NCBI GenBank assembly: GCA_044426085.1
Contig: JAWXUU010000006.1
Coordinates: 66,411-130,410, forward strand
Length of the DNA: 64,000 nt
Direction: 5' to 3'
Source of the DNA: JAWXUU01 sp044426085
GTDB taxonomy: Bacteria; Bacillota; Clostridia; Christensenellales; CAMQZB01
Numbering within the stretch: the stretch's first letter is position 1; the number at the start of each line of letters is the position of its first letter. The translations under genes and the position numbers were made by a program. Positions 33,571 to 42,651 of this stretch are shown piece after piece. The notes under the pieces were generated by a model. That model was given only the letters and a program-made list of their open reading frames with translations. It was not told the origin of the DNA and ran no database searches.

Positions 33571-35235
33571 TTACGCAATCGAAAGCTCATAAAGCTTTCT
33601 AAAGTATCCGTCTTTTTCCAACAATTCTTGCACTCCGCCCATTTCTATTATTTTGCCGTCTTTTACAGCTATCACGATGTCTGAGTTCATGATTGTGGAT
33701 ATTCTGTGGGCGATTACAATTGAAGTTGAGCACGCCATAAGCGATTGATAGCTGGCTGTGATTTTCTTTTCTGTTACGCTGTCTAGCGAGCTTGTGGCTT
33801 CATCGAGAATCACGATGTCGCCTGAATCAAGCATTTCACGCGCGATTTCAACAAGCTGTTTTCCGCCCGTTGCCATTGTGGCGATTTCAAGCGGGGCATC
33901 GATATCGTCGTTTTCCGCACAGATGTAGCACTGCTTCATTTTCGCGATGATTTCGCTATCTTTATATCTGCCTTTTGGGTCTAGATTTTTTCTTAGCGAG
34001 CCTTCGAACACGAACGGGTCTTGGCACACCATGGAAATTTCCGACCACAAACTTTCCTTGCTGATATCTTTCAGCGAGTTGCCAAAGATTTTTATATCAC
34101 CTTTATATCCCACATAAAATCCCATGATAAGGTTGCAAATCGTGGTTTTTCCGCCACCCGATTCGCCGACGATTGCGACGCGTTTGCCCATTGGAATTTC
34201 AAAGTTCATATCCTTGATAAATTCCTTTTCCCCAAAAGAAAAACTCAAATTTTCAAAGGCGATTGCAGGCGTTTCGCCCTTCTTATTTTCTTTCAAATCA
34301 AGCCCGTCCCTTTGGATTTCTGGCAATTGCAACATTCCATTTATTCTGTCTGCTGAAGTCTTCGCTTTTTGGAAAACACCAAACAACGCAGATATATCAG
34401 AGAATGGTTTTGAATATTGATTTGAATAAACCAAGAAAGTTGTTATCGACCCAACCGACATTGAAAGAAGAATACCGCAAAGCCCAACCGCGATATAAAT
34501 CATGTTGTTCAAAATCCGTTGAGTTGGGTTTATTAGTGCGGAATAAAAGTGAGCTTTTTGGCTTTTGCCTTCTAGATTTTTATTCATCACGTCAAGTTTA
34601 GCCTTTGTTTCTTCATCCGCCGAAAGGTTTCTAACTTCGCTTGCGTTTTTGATATGTTCTGTTAAAAATGTGTAAACTTCGCCTTGTTTTGCACGTTCTT
34701 TTGTGAAATATTTTTGTATGTTTTTTGCGATATAACCTGAAACCATGATTGAAATTGGCGTTGCAAGACCAACCACAAGCGCCATTTCCCAACGCAAGAA
34801 CAGCATGATTATAAGCGTTGACAAAACCAAACTTATCGCTTGGAAAATGCTTGCAAGCCCTTGCGAAACACCGTCCGCCACGTTGGATATATCACTTGTC
34901 ATCATTTGGGAAATTTCACCTTTAGAAATCTTGCCAAGGCTTTGCATATCCGCGTTCAAGATTTTCGTGTGCAGTTTTTCTTCGTATTCATAAACTAGCC
35001 CCGCCGAAAGATATCCGCCAAGCTTTGTTGAAACATACTGCATAACTCCGCTGATAATTGCAAAACCGCCCGCAAATGCGAGATACTTCAAAAACAGTTC
35101 CCACGTTTGATAACTATCAACTGCCTTACCCACGAAATATGGGAAGAACACCGAAGACACACCGCTGATAAGTGCGAACAAAATAACAAAAACCGTTTCT
35201 TTTCGCGATTTTATAATGCTTCTTACACTTGTCAT
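33571..35235 (-). CDS. ABC exporter half-transporter (degenerate signature motif)
   Basis: The protein has 554 residues: an N-terminal six-helix exporter domain (about 1-300) and a C-terminal ATPase. Walker A is GESGGGKTT, Walker B VILDEATSSLD with the catalytic Glu, and the H-loop IVIAHR is intact. The signature, normally LSGGQ, reads ATGGK. Its ATG overlaps the stop of the partner gene (ATGA), so the two are translationally coupled and form a heterodimer of the BmrCD/TM287-288 type. The frame extends further upstream, but the overlapping ATG with AGGGGG is preferred. The substrate, perhaps a drug or lipid, is not identifiable. Confidence 0.9.
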   Translation of the reverse strand: MTSVRSIIKSRKETVFVILFALISGVSSVFFPYFVGKAVDSYQTWELFLKYLAFAGGFAIISGVMQYVSTKLGGYLSAGLVYEYEEKLHTKILNADMQSLGKISKGEISQMMTSDISNVADGVSQGLASIFQAISLVLSTLIIMLFLRWEMALVVGLATPISIMVSGYIAKNIQKYFTKERAKQGEVYTFLTEHIKNASEVRNLSADEETKAKLDVMNKNLEGKSQKAHFYSALINPTQRILNNMIYIAVGLCGILLSMSVGSITTFLVYSNQYSKPFSDISALFGVFQKAKTSADRINGMLQLPEIQRDGLDLKENKKGETPAIAFENLSFSFGEKEFIKDMNFEIPMGKRVAIVGESGGGKTTICNLIMGFYVGYKGDIKIFGNSLKDISKESLWSEISMVCQDPFVFEGSLRKNLDPKGRYKDSEIIAKMKQCYICAENDDIDAPLEIATMATGGKQLVEIAREMLDSGDIVILDEATSSLDSVTEKKITASYQSLMACSTSIVIAHRISTIMNSDIVIAVKDGKIIEMGGVQELLEKDGYFRKLYELSIA

Positions 35236-36920
35236 GACACACCCCCTTGCAACTCGCAAAACTCGCGATATAGCTCGCACGATTTCGCAAGCTGGCTATG
35301 CACGCCCATGTCGATCAGTTCGCCGTTTTCCAAAACGAGAATTTTATCGCAGTGCATGACGTCTTTTATTTTTTGCGAGAGCACAACCACATTTTCGCAG
35401 TTTTCAAATATGAACTCTCTCACGTTTCTTGATGTTTCGGAATCGAGCGCGGAAAGTGAATCGTCAAGAATTATCACGCTTTTTTGCTTAGCGACCATTC
35501 TTGCAAGCGACACCCTTTGTTTTTGACCGCCCGAAAGATTTGTTCCGCCTTCCATAACGGCGGTTTCGCCCGCGTTTTCCTTTTCTATCACAAATGGGCA
35601 AATAACTTGTTTCACTCTGTTCAAAAATTCGCCATCGCTTTTTTCGCCATCGCCGATTTTCAAATTATCATCAAGCGTGCCACCAAAGATGACCGCCTTT
35701 TGCATTACGAACCCAAATTTTTCCAAAATACTCTTTTGTGAAACATCCTTTGCATTCACACCGAACATTTCCACATTTCCACCCGAGTTTTCCAAAAATT
35801 TCAACAGACCTTCGAAAAGCAAAGTCTTGCCCGAGCCTGTTCTTCCAACCACGCCAATCTTTTCACCTTTCGCCATTTCAAAGCTGATATCTTTAAGGGA
35901 AAAACCCCTTGCTTGCAAACTGAAATTTTCAACTTTCAAAACACTTTCGTTTTCACTGTTGAGCTCGCCATTTTCAACAAACCCTTCTTCGAAATTTTCC
36001 ATGCCGATAAATTCACCAATCCTGCCCCAAGATGTGTATCCCCTTGAAAGGATGTTGAACGTGTTGACCAAAACGGAAACCGCAAGACCAAGTTGCAACA
36101 TATATGTCACGAATGTTGAAAGGTGGGCAACGTCCACTTGGTTTTTCAAAACTAATGTGTTTGCAAAAATCAAAACACCCACCACGCAAAGATTCACAAA
36201 CAGAGTTGTTGCCGGCGCGAAAAACGCGTTGATTTTGTTGATTTGCTTTGAAACATCTTCAAGTTCGCGTGCGGTTTTTTCAAAGTTTTCCGATATTGTG
36301 TTTTCCAAATTAGCACCGTGTATTTGCAAAATACCTTCCGCTGTTTCTCTTCCGAAAAGCGAAATGCGTTCTAGCACTTTTTGGTTTTGACGCGTTTTTG
36401 GGATTAATTTTTTTGTGTTTTTGCCGATAAGCAATGCCAAAAATGGCAGTACGCACAAAAATACTATCGCCACTTGCGTGTTCAAAACAAACAACATCAA
36501 AACTGAACCGAGCGCGATAAACGGCGTTCTTGGCACAATTCGAATTAGCATTGCAATCGCCATTGCAACTTTTTCCACGTCGTTTGTCGCAAGCACCACC
36601 ATTTTTTTTGTGGAAACATCCCTTGCGTCTTTCGTGGAAACTTTCAGCGTTTTATCATAAATTTCTCCGCGTAGCCTAGCGGAAATTCTCGCTTGCGCAA
36701 CCGATGCTTGATACTGACAAACAAACGCGAAGCAATATCCAAACAGCACAAACAAAAACAGAAGCACAAGCGGTTTCCACACATCAGGGTTGCCAGCAAT
36801 GCCATACGAAATCGCCGTGCCCATCAAAAATGGCAGTGTCACTTCCATGCACGCTTCCAAAAATTTGAAAAACGAGCCGAGAAATATCCTTGCCTTGATT
36901 TCTAAATAATATTTTTTCAT
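35232..36920 (-). CDS. ABC exporter half-transporter (degenerate Walker B/H-loop)
   Basis: The protein has 562 residues with a transmembrane exporter domain followed by an ATPase. Walker A is GRTGSGKT and the signature LSGGQKQR is canonical. The residue after Walker B is Asp rather than Glu (ILDDSLSALD), and the H-loop position is Gln (VVLSQKI). Together with the partner's degenerate signature this predicts one active and one inactive ATP site in the dimer. The active site would combine this subunit's signature with the partner's Walker B. AAGGATAAGAG precedes the ATG. It is the first gene of the pair. Confidence 0.9.
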   Translation of the reverse strand: MKKYYLEIKARIFLGSFFKFLEACMEVTLPFLMGTAISYGIAGNPDVWKPLVLLFLFVLFGYCFAFVCQYQASVAQARISARLRGEIYDKTLKVSTKDARDVSTKKMVVLATNDVEKVAMAIAMLIRIVPRTPFIALGSVLMLFVLNTQVAIVFLCVLPFLALLIGKNTKKLIPKTRQNQKVLERISLFGRETAEGILQIHGANLENTISENFEKTARELEDVSKQINKINAFFAPATTLFVNLCVVGVLIFANTLVLKNQVDVAHLSTFVTYMLQLGLAVSVLVNTFNILSRGYTSWGRIGEFIGMENFEEGFVENGELNSENESVLKVENFSLQARGFSLKDISFEMAKGEKIGVVGRTGSGKTLLFEGLLKFLENSGGNVEMFGVNAKDVSQKSILEKFGFVMQKAVIFGGTLDDNLKIGDGEKSDGEFLNRVKQVICPFVIEKENAGETAVMEGGTNLSGGQKQRVSLARMVAKQKSVIILDDSLSALDSETSRNVREFIFENCENVVVLSQKIKDVMHCDKILVLENGELIDMGVHSQLAKSCELYREFCELQGGVS

Positions 36921-36975
36921 TAACTCTTATCCTTGATTTTTATGTTATTTTATAATTTTTTATAGTTGTTGTTTT

Positions 36976-37082
36976 GTGGGCTCTGCCCACGCCCGCTCGG
37001 GGCTTGGTTTTCTTTGTGGGCTCTGCCCACGCCCGCAAGGGTTTGAAACCCTTGACCCCTATTGGGGGTTTCGGGAAGTGTT
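36976..37082. repeat. GC-rich intergenic repeat family 2, copy 1
   Basis: Two GTGGGCTCTGCCCACGCCCG modules in tandem, then the stem CAAGGGTTTGAAACCCTTG and ACCCCTATTGGGGGT. The same chain of palindromes recurs near 51.2 and 51.5 kb. It lies between the ABC pair and the helicase-loader gene. Confidence 0.85.
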
Positions 37083-37166
37083 TTGTTTAGAAAAAACGCG
37101 TTGCGTTTTTGCTGGTGGGGGGAGTGAACAAAAATGCTTTTTGCTTATCCCTTTGTTTTTATGTTA

Positions 37167-38117
37167 TTATTTTATTGTTCTTAAATCAACATCTGTTTCC
37201 ACTTTCATGACAACGGTTGATTTTAATCCCCTTGAAAAGAAGCGTTCGCCGTATCGCTTGTTGATGTCGGCTTCTGATAGGTTGGTTGTGAAGATTGTAA
37301 GTTTGCCCGACATGATTCTTGATTCTAGCAGACTTACAAAATACGGTTTTATTTTTTCCATATGAATGATTTCCGCACCCAAATCATCGACAACCAAAAC
37401 GTCGATATTCATAAGCAAATTATATTCATCTTTTATCCTTTGAATGGGATTGAAAGAAGTTGCGTTTTGCATGTGGGAAACAAAAAGTTCTTCCATATTA
37501 AAAGAAGAAACGCAAAGCCCGCTTGCACCCTTTGCAATAAGCTCCGCCAAAATTTCCTTCGCAAGGTGAGTCTTACCACAGCCAACATGACCTTGCAAGA
37601 AAAACACATGCTTAGAAACGCTTGGGTATCGCGAAATAAATTCCTTTGCGTAGGCATAAAACTTGGAAAGTCCCGCGTGATTTTTTGCAAACTCCGCCGA
37701 CTTTTCAAATCCAATCGCCCCGCCCGAAACCGACAACCTTTTTGTTATGTATTCAAGAACGTAACCCTTGAAACAGTCGCAGTCGCCATTTTCCGTTTTG
37801 CCTGTGTCGCCACATTTTTCGCAAGCAAAGCAAGTTTCCAAATCGGAAACTTTGAGGTTATATTTTTTTAGAGCAGTTGAAATTTCACTTTCGATTTTTG
37901 TTTCAAGCTTTTCTAAACTTTCAAAATCACCGTTTGAAACCCTAGCTTTTGCAATTTCAAAAGCTAGCTCACTCCTTTGCAAAAGAAGTTTTTCAAGCTG
38001 TGTGTCCCCCTTGATTTTGCACTTGTTGTTATATTGTTTTTCACGAGCCAAGCTGGCGTTTTGCGACACCATACTTTCGGCATAAAGCCTTGCTTGGGCG
38101 TTATTTATTTGCATCAT
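37167..38117 (-). CDS. DnaI/DnaC-type helicase loader ATPase
   Basis: The protein has 316 residues. The N-terminal third is helical, followed by a Cys-rich zinc-like motif (CFACEKCGDTGKTENGDCDC, about 100-120) as in B. subtilis DnaI. The AAA+ domain follows: GHVGCGKTHLAKE (Walker A) and VLVVDDLGAE (Walker B), with ILESRIMSG-like sensor region TIFTTNL and an arginine-finger region KRYGERFFSRG. It loads the replicative helicase at the origin and at restarted forks. The first of two ATG codons at 38117 has GGAG 9 bases upstream. It sits 57 bases downstream of the DnaD-like gene, 10 kb from oriC. Confidence 0.88.
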   Translation of the reverse strand: MMQINNAQARLYAESMVSQNASLAREKQYNNKCKIKGDTQLEKLLLQRSELAFEIAKARVSNGDFESLEKLETKIESEISTALKKYNLKVSDLETCFACEKCGDTGKTENGDCDCFKGYVLEYITKRLSVSGGAIGFEKSAEFAKNHAGLSKFYAYAKEFISRYPSVSKHVFFLQGHVGCGKTHLAKEILAELIAKGASGLCVSSFNMEELFVSHMQNATSFNPIQRIKDEYNLLMNIDVLVVDDLGAEIIHMEKIKPYFVSLLESRIMSGKLTIFTTNLSEADINKRYGERFFSRGLKSTVVMKVETDVDLRTIK

Positions 38118-38174
38118 AAAACTCTTCTCCAAATTTGTTTATCACAAAGCCTGATACCTTGCAAAAATTTCTTT

Positions 38175-39635
38175 CTAGAACTCGTCAAGCGTTTCCAAAG
38201 CAGAAAATGCACTTGCGATTTCTTCGTTTGTATAGTTTCTTGAGATGATTTCTTGCGGTTTGGAAGAACCGCCACCACCGCCATATTGCATTGCAGGCGC
38301 TGTTTTGGCTTCTTCGATTGTTGTTATGCCACCCTTTTGCCAGTTTTTCAATATTGAATGTATGTATGGCAACGGACGGTATGTCCCCACTGCTTTTTGG
38401 CTTGCAAATTCAATCATATCCGCACCAAAGCCAAGCCTTTCGAACCTTGCATAACTGTTTCTGTCGTCGCCGTTTGGTCTTCTTTCTTGACCCAAAATTT
38501 TCAGCATGCGTTTGATTTTTTCTTCCTTTTGCCAGAATTCCGCCATGTATTGCAACAGCGCTTCTTTGGTGATTATGCCAAGCTTGGAAAAACTTTCCAC
38601 TTTGTCGGCAAGCCCTTCAAGGGTTCTCACGCCTGAAAGGAAACTGTTTTCTGCGATATAGATAAGTGCATCTTCCGAAAAGCCGAGAACGTCCACCCAT
38701 CTTCTTATATAAACATCAACTTCCGTTTCCAAAACTTCCACATAAACCGCAACCGCTTTGTTGATTTTTATCGCGAGTTCGAACAGCATATTTTTGTGGT
38801 TTTGATACTTGGTGATTTCAGATTTTTCAAACACCTTAGAGCCGTGAAGTTCAAGCAGCAACGCGTCTAGTTTTTCCATGCTTTTTGAACCTTTCATAAG
38901 CTTGCCCGCTTCCAAAATTGCATCTTCCGAGAAGCCCATATTTTTCCATTTTGCAAGTGTGTTCATGTCCTCCATTTCCACCTTGCGTTTTATTTTGAGC
39001 GCGGAAAGCAAATCGGAAACAACTGAAGACTGCATGAAATAGTTGTTGAATTCCGCTTCCACTTGGCTGTATGTTTTGATGTTTTTATTTTTCAAATTTA
39101 TCGCCGTTTGAATGATATATTTTGAAGGCACGTTCTTGCCGTTTCGCTTCACCCCATACCCAACAACAAGCAAAAATGCCTCTTGCGAAAAACCGTAGCC
39201 TTCCATGAAATTATAATACTGAACAAGCTCGTTTGGGTTAATCATTCTGCCCGTTATCATAAGTGAAAGTTCCTTGTTGAAGTCGGCATATTTGTTCGGG
39301 TCGAATTTTTTTGGACGGAACACCCTTGAAGAAAGGTCTAGATATTCAACGAAAAGCGGGTTTTGACTTCTGATTTTCACCACCTGCAGTTCTTCCCAAT
39401 GCATGAATCCTTCCAAAACTTCTTCATTTGAAATCCCAAGCCCCTTTGCAATTTCTGAAGTTGTTGCTTCGCTTGTGTTTGATATCAAAAAAGCGCCGTA
39501 TAAATACACCTTGATTTGAAGTTCCGTTGCGTGTTTCATATATTCCGACAAAAACAGATTTTGTATGTCCGTTGCACTTTTATACATATATTCAGATGAA
39601 AATTTGATTGTAGATTTGCTTTCAAAATTATCCAT
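38175..39635 (-). CDS. dnaD: DnaD-domain replication initiation protein
   Basis: The protein has 486 residues, longer than DnaD (about 230) and similar to DnaB/DnaD-like proteins of Clostridia. The N-terminal winged-helix region includes TSEIAKGLGISNEEVLEGF. Several DnaD/DnaB C-domain repeats follow, ending in YIHSILKNWQKGGITTIEEA, the conserved YxxxIxxxW motif. The C-terminal tail is Gly-rich. The role is to remodel DNA for helicase loading together with the DnaI-like ATPase encoded next. The ATG at 39635 was chosen for AAGGGGG upstream. Confidence 0.85.
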   Translation of the reverse strand: MDNFESKSTIKFSSEYMYKSATDIQNLFLSEYMKHATELQIKVYLYGAFLISNTSEATTSEIAKGLGISNEEVLEGFMHWEELQVVKIRSQNPLFVEYLDLSSRVFRPKKFDPNKYADFNKELSLMITGRMINPNELVQYYNFMEGYGFSQEAFLLVVGYGVKRNGKNVPSKYIIQTAINLKNKNIKTYSQVEAEFNNYFMQSSVVSDLLSALKIKRKVEMEDMNTLAKWKNMGFSEDAILEAGKLMKGSKSMEKLDALLLELHGSKVFEKSEITKYQNHKNMLFELAIKINKAVAVYVEVLETEVDVYIRRWVDVLGFSEDALIYIAENSFLSGVRTLEGLADKVESFSKLGIITKEALLQYMAEFWQKEEKIKRMLKILGQERRPNGDDRNSYARFERLGFGADMIEFASQKAVGTYRPLPYIHSILKNWQKGGITTIEEAKTAPAMQYGGGGGSSKPQEIISRNYTNEEIASAFSALETLDEF

Positions 39636-39847
39636 GCTTTGCCCCCTTTTGCATTTTTTGCGACAGTATATGCTATTTCCCTTGAAAAATGTGGTGGTTT
39701 GGTGTATAATAGGAAATATATAGCATTTGATTTTCAATTTTTTATTGAAAATGTAATCACTTTCATTCTATCAAATTTAAATTCTTTTTGCAATCAAAAC
39801 TTGAATTTTCGTTTGATTTATTTGAATTTATTTATATTGGGGGACAA

Positions 39848-41476
39848 ATGAACAAATTTTTATCACCAGAGGAACTTTGGCAGAAATTCGATATTTCTGG
39901 CCCACTTTTGGAAGAAGTCTTGCAAACCGATGTGTTTGGCGACTTTGTTTACGAACAAGTGATGTTCTCTGGTCAAAAATATGACGACGGCGTTTGCAAA
40001 ATATTCGGCGTGCTTGCATACAGCGCAAGTGCTCCTAAACCTATGCCTTGCATTATGCTTGTGCATGATTTTGGCGGTAGGGTTGATTATTCCTACATCG
40101 ATTATTTCCTAAACCTTGGTGTTGCGGTTTTCATGTGCGATTATTCCGGCGCTCGCGATGGCGAAAGACACACAATTTTTCCGCCTTCAAAAAGCCATAT
40201 GAACTATTGCGAAAACAACGCTTCTGATATCACGCGCGGGATTGAAAATTCCGTTTGGATTGGTGATACGCTTGTGTTTAGGCACGCGCTTAAATTTCTT
40301 CGCAGTCAGCCAATTATTAAGGTTGACAAAATCGGGGTTGTTGCGTTGGGGCTTGGATCTATCATCGGATTCCACCTTGCTTTTTGCGAACCACAGCTTT
40401 CTTTTTGTTGCAACTTCCATTATGGCGGTTGGCGTGATTTTGAAAACATCCTTTCTCAACTGGATTCAGAAATGGCAAAATACCTGCTTGTGGTTGCACC
40501 GCAAGTTTATTCGCCCCTTGCCAAAGTGCCCGTTTTTCTTTTGGGTTCAACAAATTCTGCAATCGGCGACAGCGATAAAATTTTTGACACTTTCGCGCGT
40601 TGCAACGGCTTGATTTCTAACTTTTTATATCTTGCCCCAAACAGAATTTCAACTGTTGACCATCTCGCAACAAAAAACTTGCGACTTATTTTGAATAAAT
40701 ACCTAGCAGATGCCCACATCGAAATCCCTTTCGCACCCGTTTTGGAATTCACCATTGAAGACAGTTCAATTTTGGTTTCTTGCAGTGTGGAAAAGGAAAT
40801 CGCGATAAAATCCGTCACGCTTTATTATTGCCAAGGGGATAATCCACCACACCTTCGCGCGTTTAAGCCATATAAATTGGTTTTGGCGTCTTCTGGAAGC
40901 TACGTTGGAAACATTCCGCTTTCTTCTTCACTTGCGACTGTTGCAATGGCGAACGTGCAATTTGCAAACGGGCTCACGCTTTCTTCAAATCAAATAAAAA
41001 TCGCGCCGTTTGGCGACACAATAAAAAAACACAACACACTTTCAACAGGTCAGCGCGGAACTTTTTTCCCACTGGGCACGTTGAACTTCCCAAACGCTAA
41101 TCAATTTTTCAGCGATAAAAGGCAGACTGTTTCGTCGCCTTGCGCATTTGGACTTATGGGCGTTTGTGCACCGCGCATTGCAAGCTTTGCACTTTCCGAT
41201 CCCACCCTTGAAAAAACAAATAAGACTTTGCTTATCCAAATATATTCCGACTTGCCACAAAAAATTAGGCTTCTGCTTTCCGAAGGGAACAGCCACGACG
41301 CGAATTTTTCAACCACCATCGATCTTGTTGGCGGAGAGCTTTGGCAAAAGGTTCTGCTTGAACCTTCCGACTTTGCAAACTCGCAAATGGCTTCGCTTGA
41401 AAACTTCGAAGATTGCCACTTGCTGTTTTTTAATTCGGAATACGACTTTTATATTTCAAGCATGATTATGGTTTAG
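39848..41476 (+). CDS. Alpha/beta-hydrolase-fold protein, possibly inactive
   Basis: The protein has 542 residues. Residues about 60-300 look like an acetyl-xylan-esterase/dienelactone-type hydrolase (MLVHDFGGRVDYSYIDYF, then VFMCDYSGARDGERHTIFPPS). The nucleophile elbow expected as GxSxG reads VVALGLGSIIG, with no Ser at the usual position. TVDHLAT may supply the His. The C-terminal 240 residues form a beta-rich extension unlike common esterases. So it may be a non-catalytic or altered-nucleophile relative. There is no signal peptide. RBS GGGGGAC lies 3 bases before the ATG at 39848. An inverted repeat at 41490-41526 follows. Confidence 0.65.
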   Translation: MNKFLSPEELWQKFDISGPLLEEVLQTDVFGDFVYEQVMFSGQKYDDGVCKIFGVLAYSASAPKPMPCIMLVHDFGGRVDYSYIDYFLNLGVAVFMCDYSGARDGERHTIFPPSKSHMNYCENNASDITRGIENSVWIGDTLVFRHALKFLRSQPIIKVDKIGVVALGLGSIIGFHLAFCEPQLSFCCNFHYGGWRDFENILSQLDSEMAKYLLVVAPQVYSPLAKVPVFLLGSTNSAIGDSDKIFDTFARCNGLISNFLYLAPNRISTVDHLATKNLRLILNKYLADAHIEIPFAPVLEFTIEDSSILVSCSVEKEIAIKSVTLYYCQGDNPPHLRAFKPYKLVLASSGSYVGNIPLSSSLATVAMANVQFANGLTLSSNQIKIAPFGDTIKKHNTLSTGQRGTFFPLGTLNFPNANQFFSDKRQTVSSPCAFGLMGVCAPRIASFALSDPTLEKTNKTLLIQIYSDLPQKIRLLLSEGNSHDANFSTTIDLVGGELWQKVLLEPSDFANSQMASLENFEDCHLLFFNSEYDFYISSMIMV

Positions 41477-41489
41477 CCTTTCAGTTTTT

Positions 41490-41526
41490 CTTATCAATTT
41501 GAAAAATCACATGAAAAATTGATAAG
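41490..41526 (+). terminator. Inverted repeat after the hydrolase-like gene
   Basis: CTTATCAATTT and AAAATTGATAAG flank a loop of about 14 bases. The T run behind it is poor, so termination is uncertain. Between 41550 and 41625 the motif TTATTTGCG(GATAAA) occurs three times, just before lepB. Confidence 0.45.
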
Positions 41527-41640
41527 ATTTCCCCAGAATGGGAAAACTTTGTGTATAACTTATTTATTTGCGGATAAACATTTATTTGCGTTTTGCGGAT
41601 AAATACTTATTTGCGTATAACTATAATCAAAAGGGGACTT

Positions 41641-42216
41641 ATGAGCAATAACAAATATGAAATTTCTCAAACTGAACTTGTGGATGAAGAAAATTCGAAA
41701 AACAAAAAACCGCTTCCAAAAATTTTCACCTACATCGCTTTTGCACTAGCGCTTGTGCTGGCTTTTTTTGCGGGTACTGCTGTGAAAAATTACGTGCTTG
41801 TGCCGGTGGAAATCGCACAGACTTCTATGTTTGACACCCTTGAAGATGGCGACAAGATTTATGTTTATCGACTTGCCAATATAGAGCAGTTTGACATTGT
41901 GGTTTTTGACGAGCCACTTGTGAATAACAACTGGGTTATCAAACGCGTGATTGCTGTTGGCGGTCAGGAAGTGGAAATCACCGACGGCATTTTATACATC
42001 ACTGAAAACGGCGTGACAACTGCATATATCGAAAAATACGTTTACGGCAACAACATCACTCAAGAAAGAGTTTACATCCCCGAAGGATACTATTATCTTC
42101 TTGGCGACAACCGCGAGGCAAGTTACGATTCGGAAGATTACGGCTGTATTAACGTTGAAAGAATTATCGGCAAGGCTGTTTTTGTTGACAGCGAAAATGC
42201 TGTTGTGGTTGAATAA
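41641..42216 (+). CDS. lepB: Signal peptidase I
   Basis: It cleaves signal peptides outside the membrane. The protein has 191 residues, the size of Gram-positive Sip enzymes. A polar N-tail is followed by one membrane anchor (FTYIAFALALVLAFFAGTAV). The catalytic motif AQTSMFDTLEDGD has the Ser nucleophile, KRVIAVGG the catalytic Lys, and LGDNREASYDSEDYG the box E signature. The ATG at 41641 follows AAGGGG; the longer frame upstream is not supported. Confidence 0.94.
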   Translation: MSNNKYEISQTELVDEENSKNKKPLPKIFTYIAFALALVLAFFAGTAVKNYVLVPVEIAQTSMFDTLEDGDKIYVYRLANIEQFDIVVFDEPLVNNNWVIKRVIAVGGQEVEITDGILYITENGVTTAYIEKYVYGNNITQERVYIPEGYYYLLGDNREASYDSEDYGCINVERIIGKAVFVDSENAVVVE

Positions 42217-42290
42217 ATATGTTTTGTGGATAAATACAAGGCTGTTGTGGTGAAGTAGCTGTTGCGGTTTTGATATTGAATAAAAAATAC

Positions 42291-42319
42291 TTGCAATTTA
42301 CATTTATTTGAGTTATAAT
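42291..42319 (+). promoter_or_regulatory. Sigma-A-type promoter for the ftsB-like/ppx operon
   Basis: TTGCAA (42291-42296), 17 bases, TATAAT (42314-42319), 65 bases before the ftsB-like start. Confidence 0.8.
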
Positions 42320-42384
42320 ATACCATAGATGAGATATTTTTATATTCTCATAAAACAAAACTTTGCAGTTTATAAGGAGCAGAC

Positions 42385-42651
42385 ATGAATTCAAGAAAAA
42401 ATATCACAATTTTATGCGTGACTATGATTTTCCTTTTGGTGGTCATTATGATTTTCCAATTTGTGACAATGGCTGTTCAATCTAAAAATAACGAGCAATT
42501 GCAAGCGGATATCGCAAGCATGGAAGTCGCTATTCAAAAAATGACTGACGAGATTGAATACCGCGAAACTATCCTTTATATCGAAAAATACGCAAGAGAA
42601 AATCTTGACATATACGGAGAAAACGATGTTATCTTTGTTCCAAACTCATAA
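42385..42651 (+). CDS. FtsB/DivIC-family cell-division protein
   Basis: The protein has 88 residues: a short cytoplasmic tail, one membrane helix (VTMIFLLVVIMIFQFVTMAV), and an extracytoplasmic coiled coil (SKNNEQLQADIASMEVAIQK). The typical ending YIEKYARENLDIYGENDVIF corresponds to the DivIC/FtsB C-terminal motif. It would act in the FtsQ/L/B-type divisome complex. AAGGAG lies 6 bases before the ATG. It overlaps the ppx start by 26 bases. Confidence 0.85.
   Translation: MNSRKNITILCVTMIFLLVVIMIFQFVTMAVQSKNNEQLQADIASMEVAIQKMTDEIEYRETILYIEKYARENLDIYGENDVIFVPNS

Noticed and set aside
41550..41625. TTATTTGCGGATAAA repeats before lepB as DnaA boxes
   Set aside because: They lack the TTATNCACA core; simple direct repeats explain them better.
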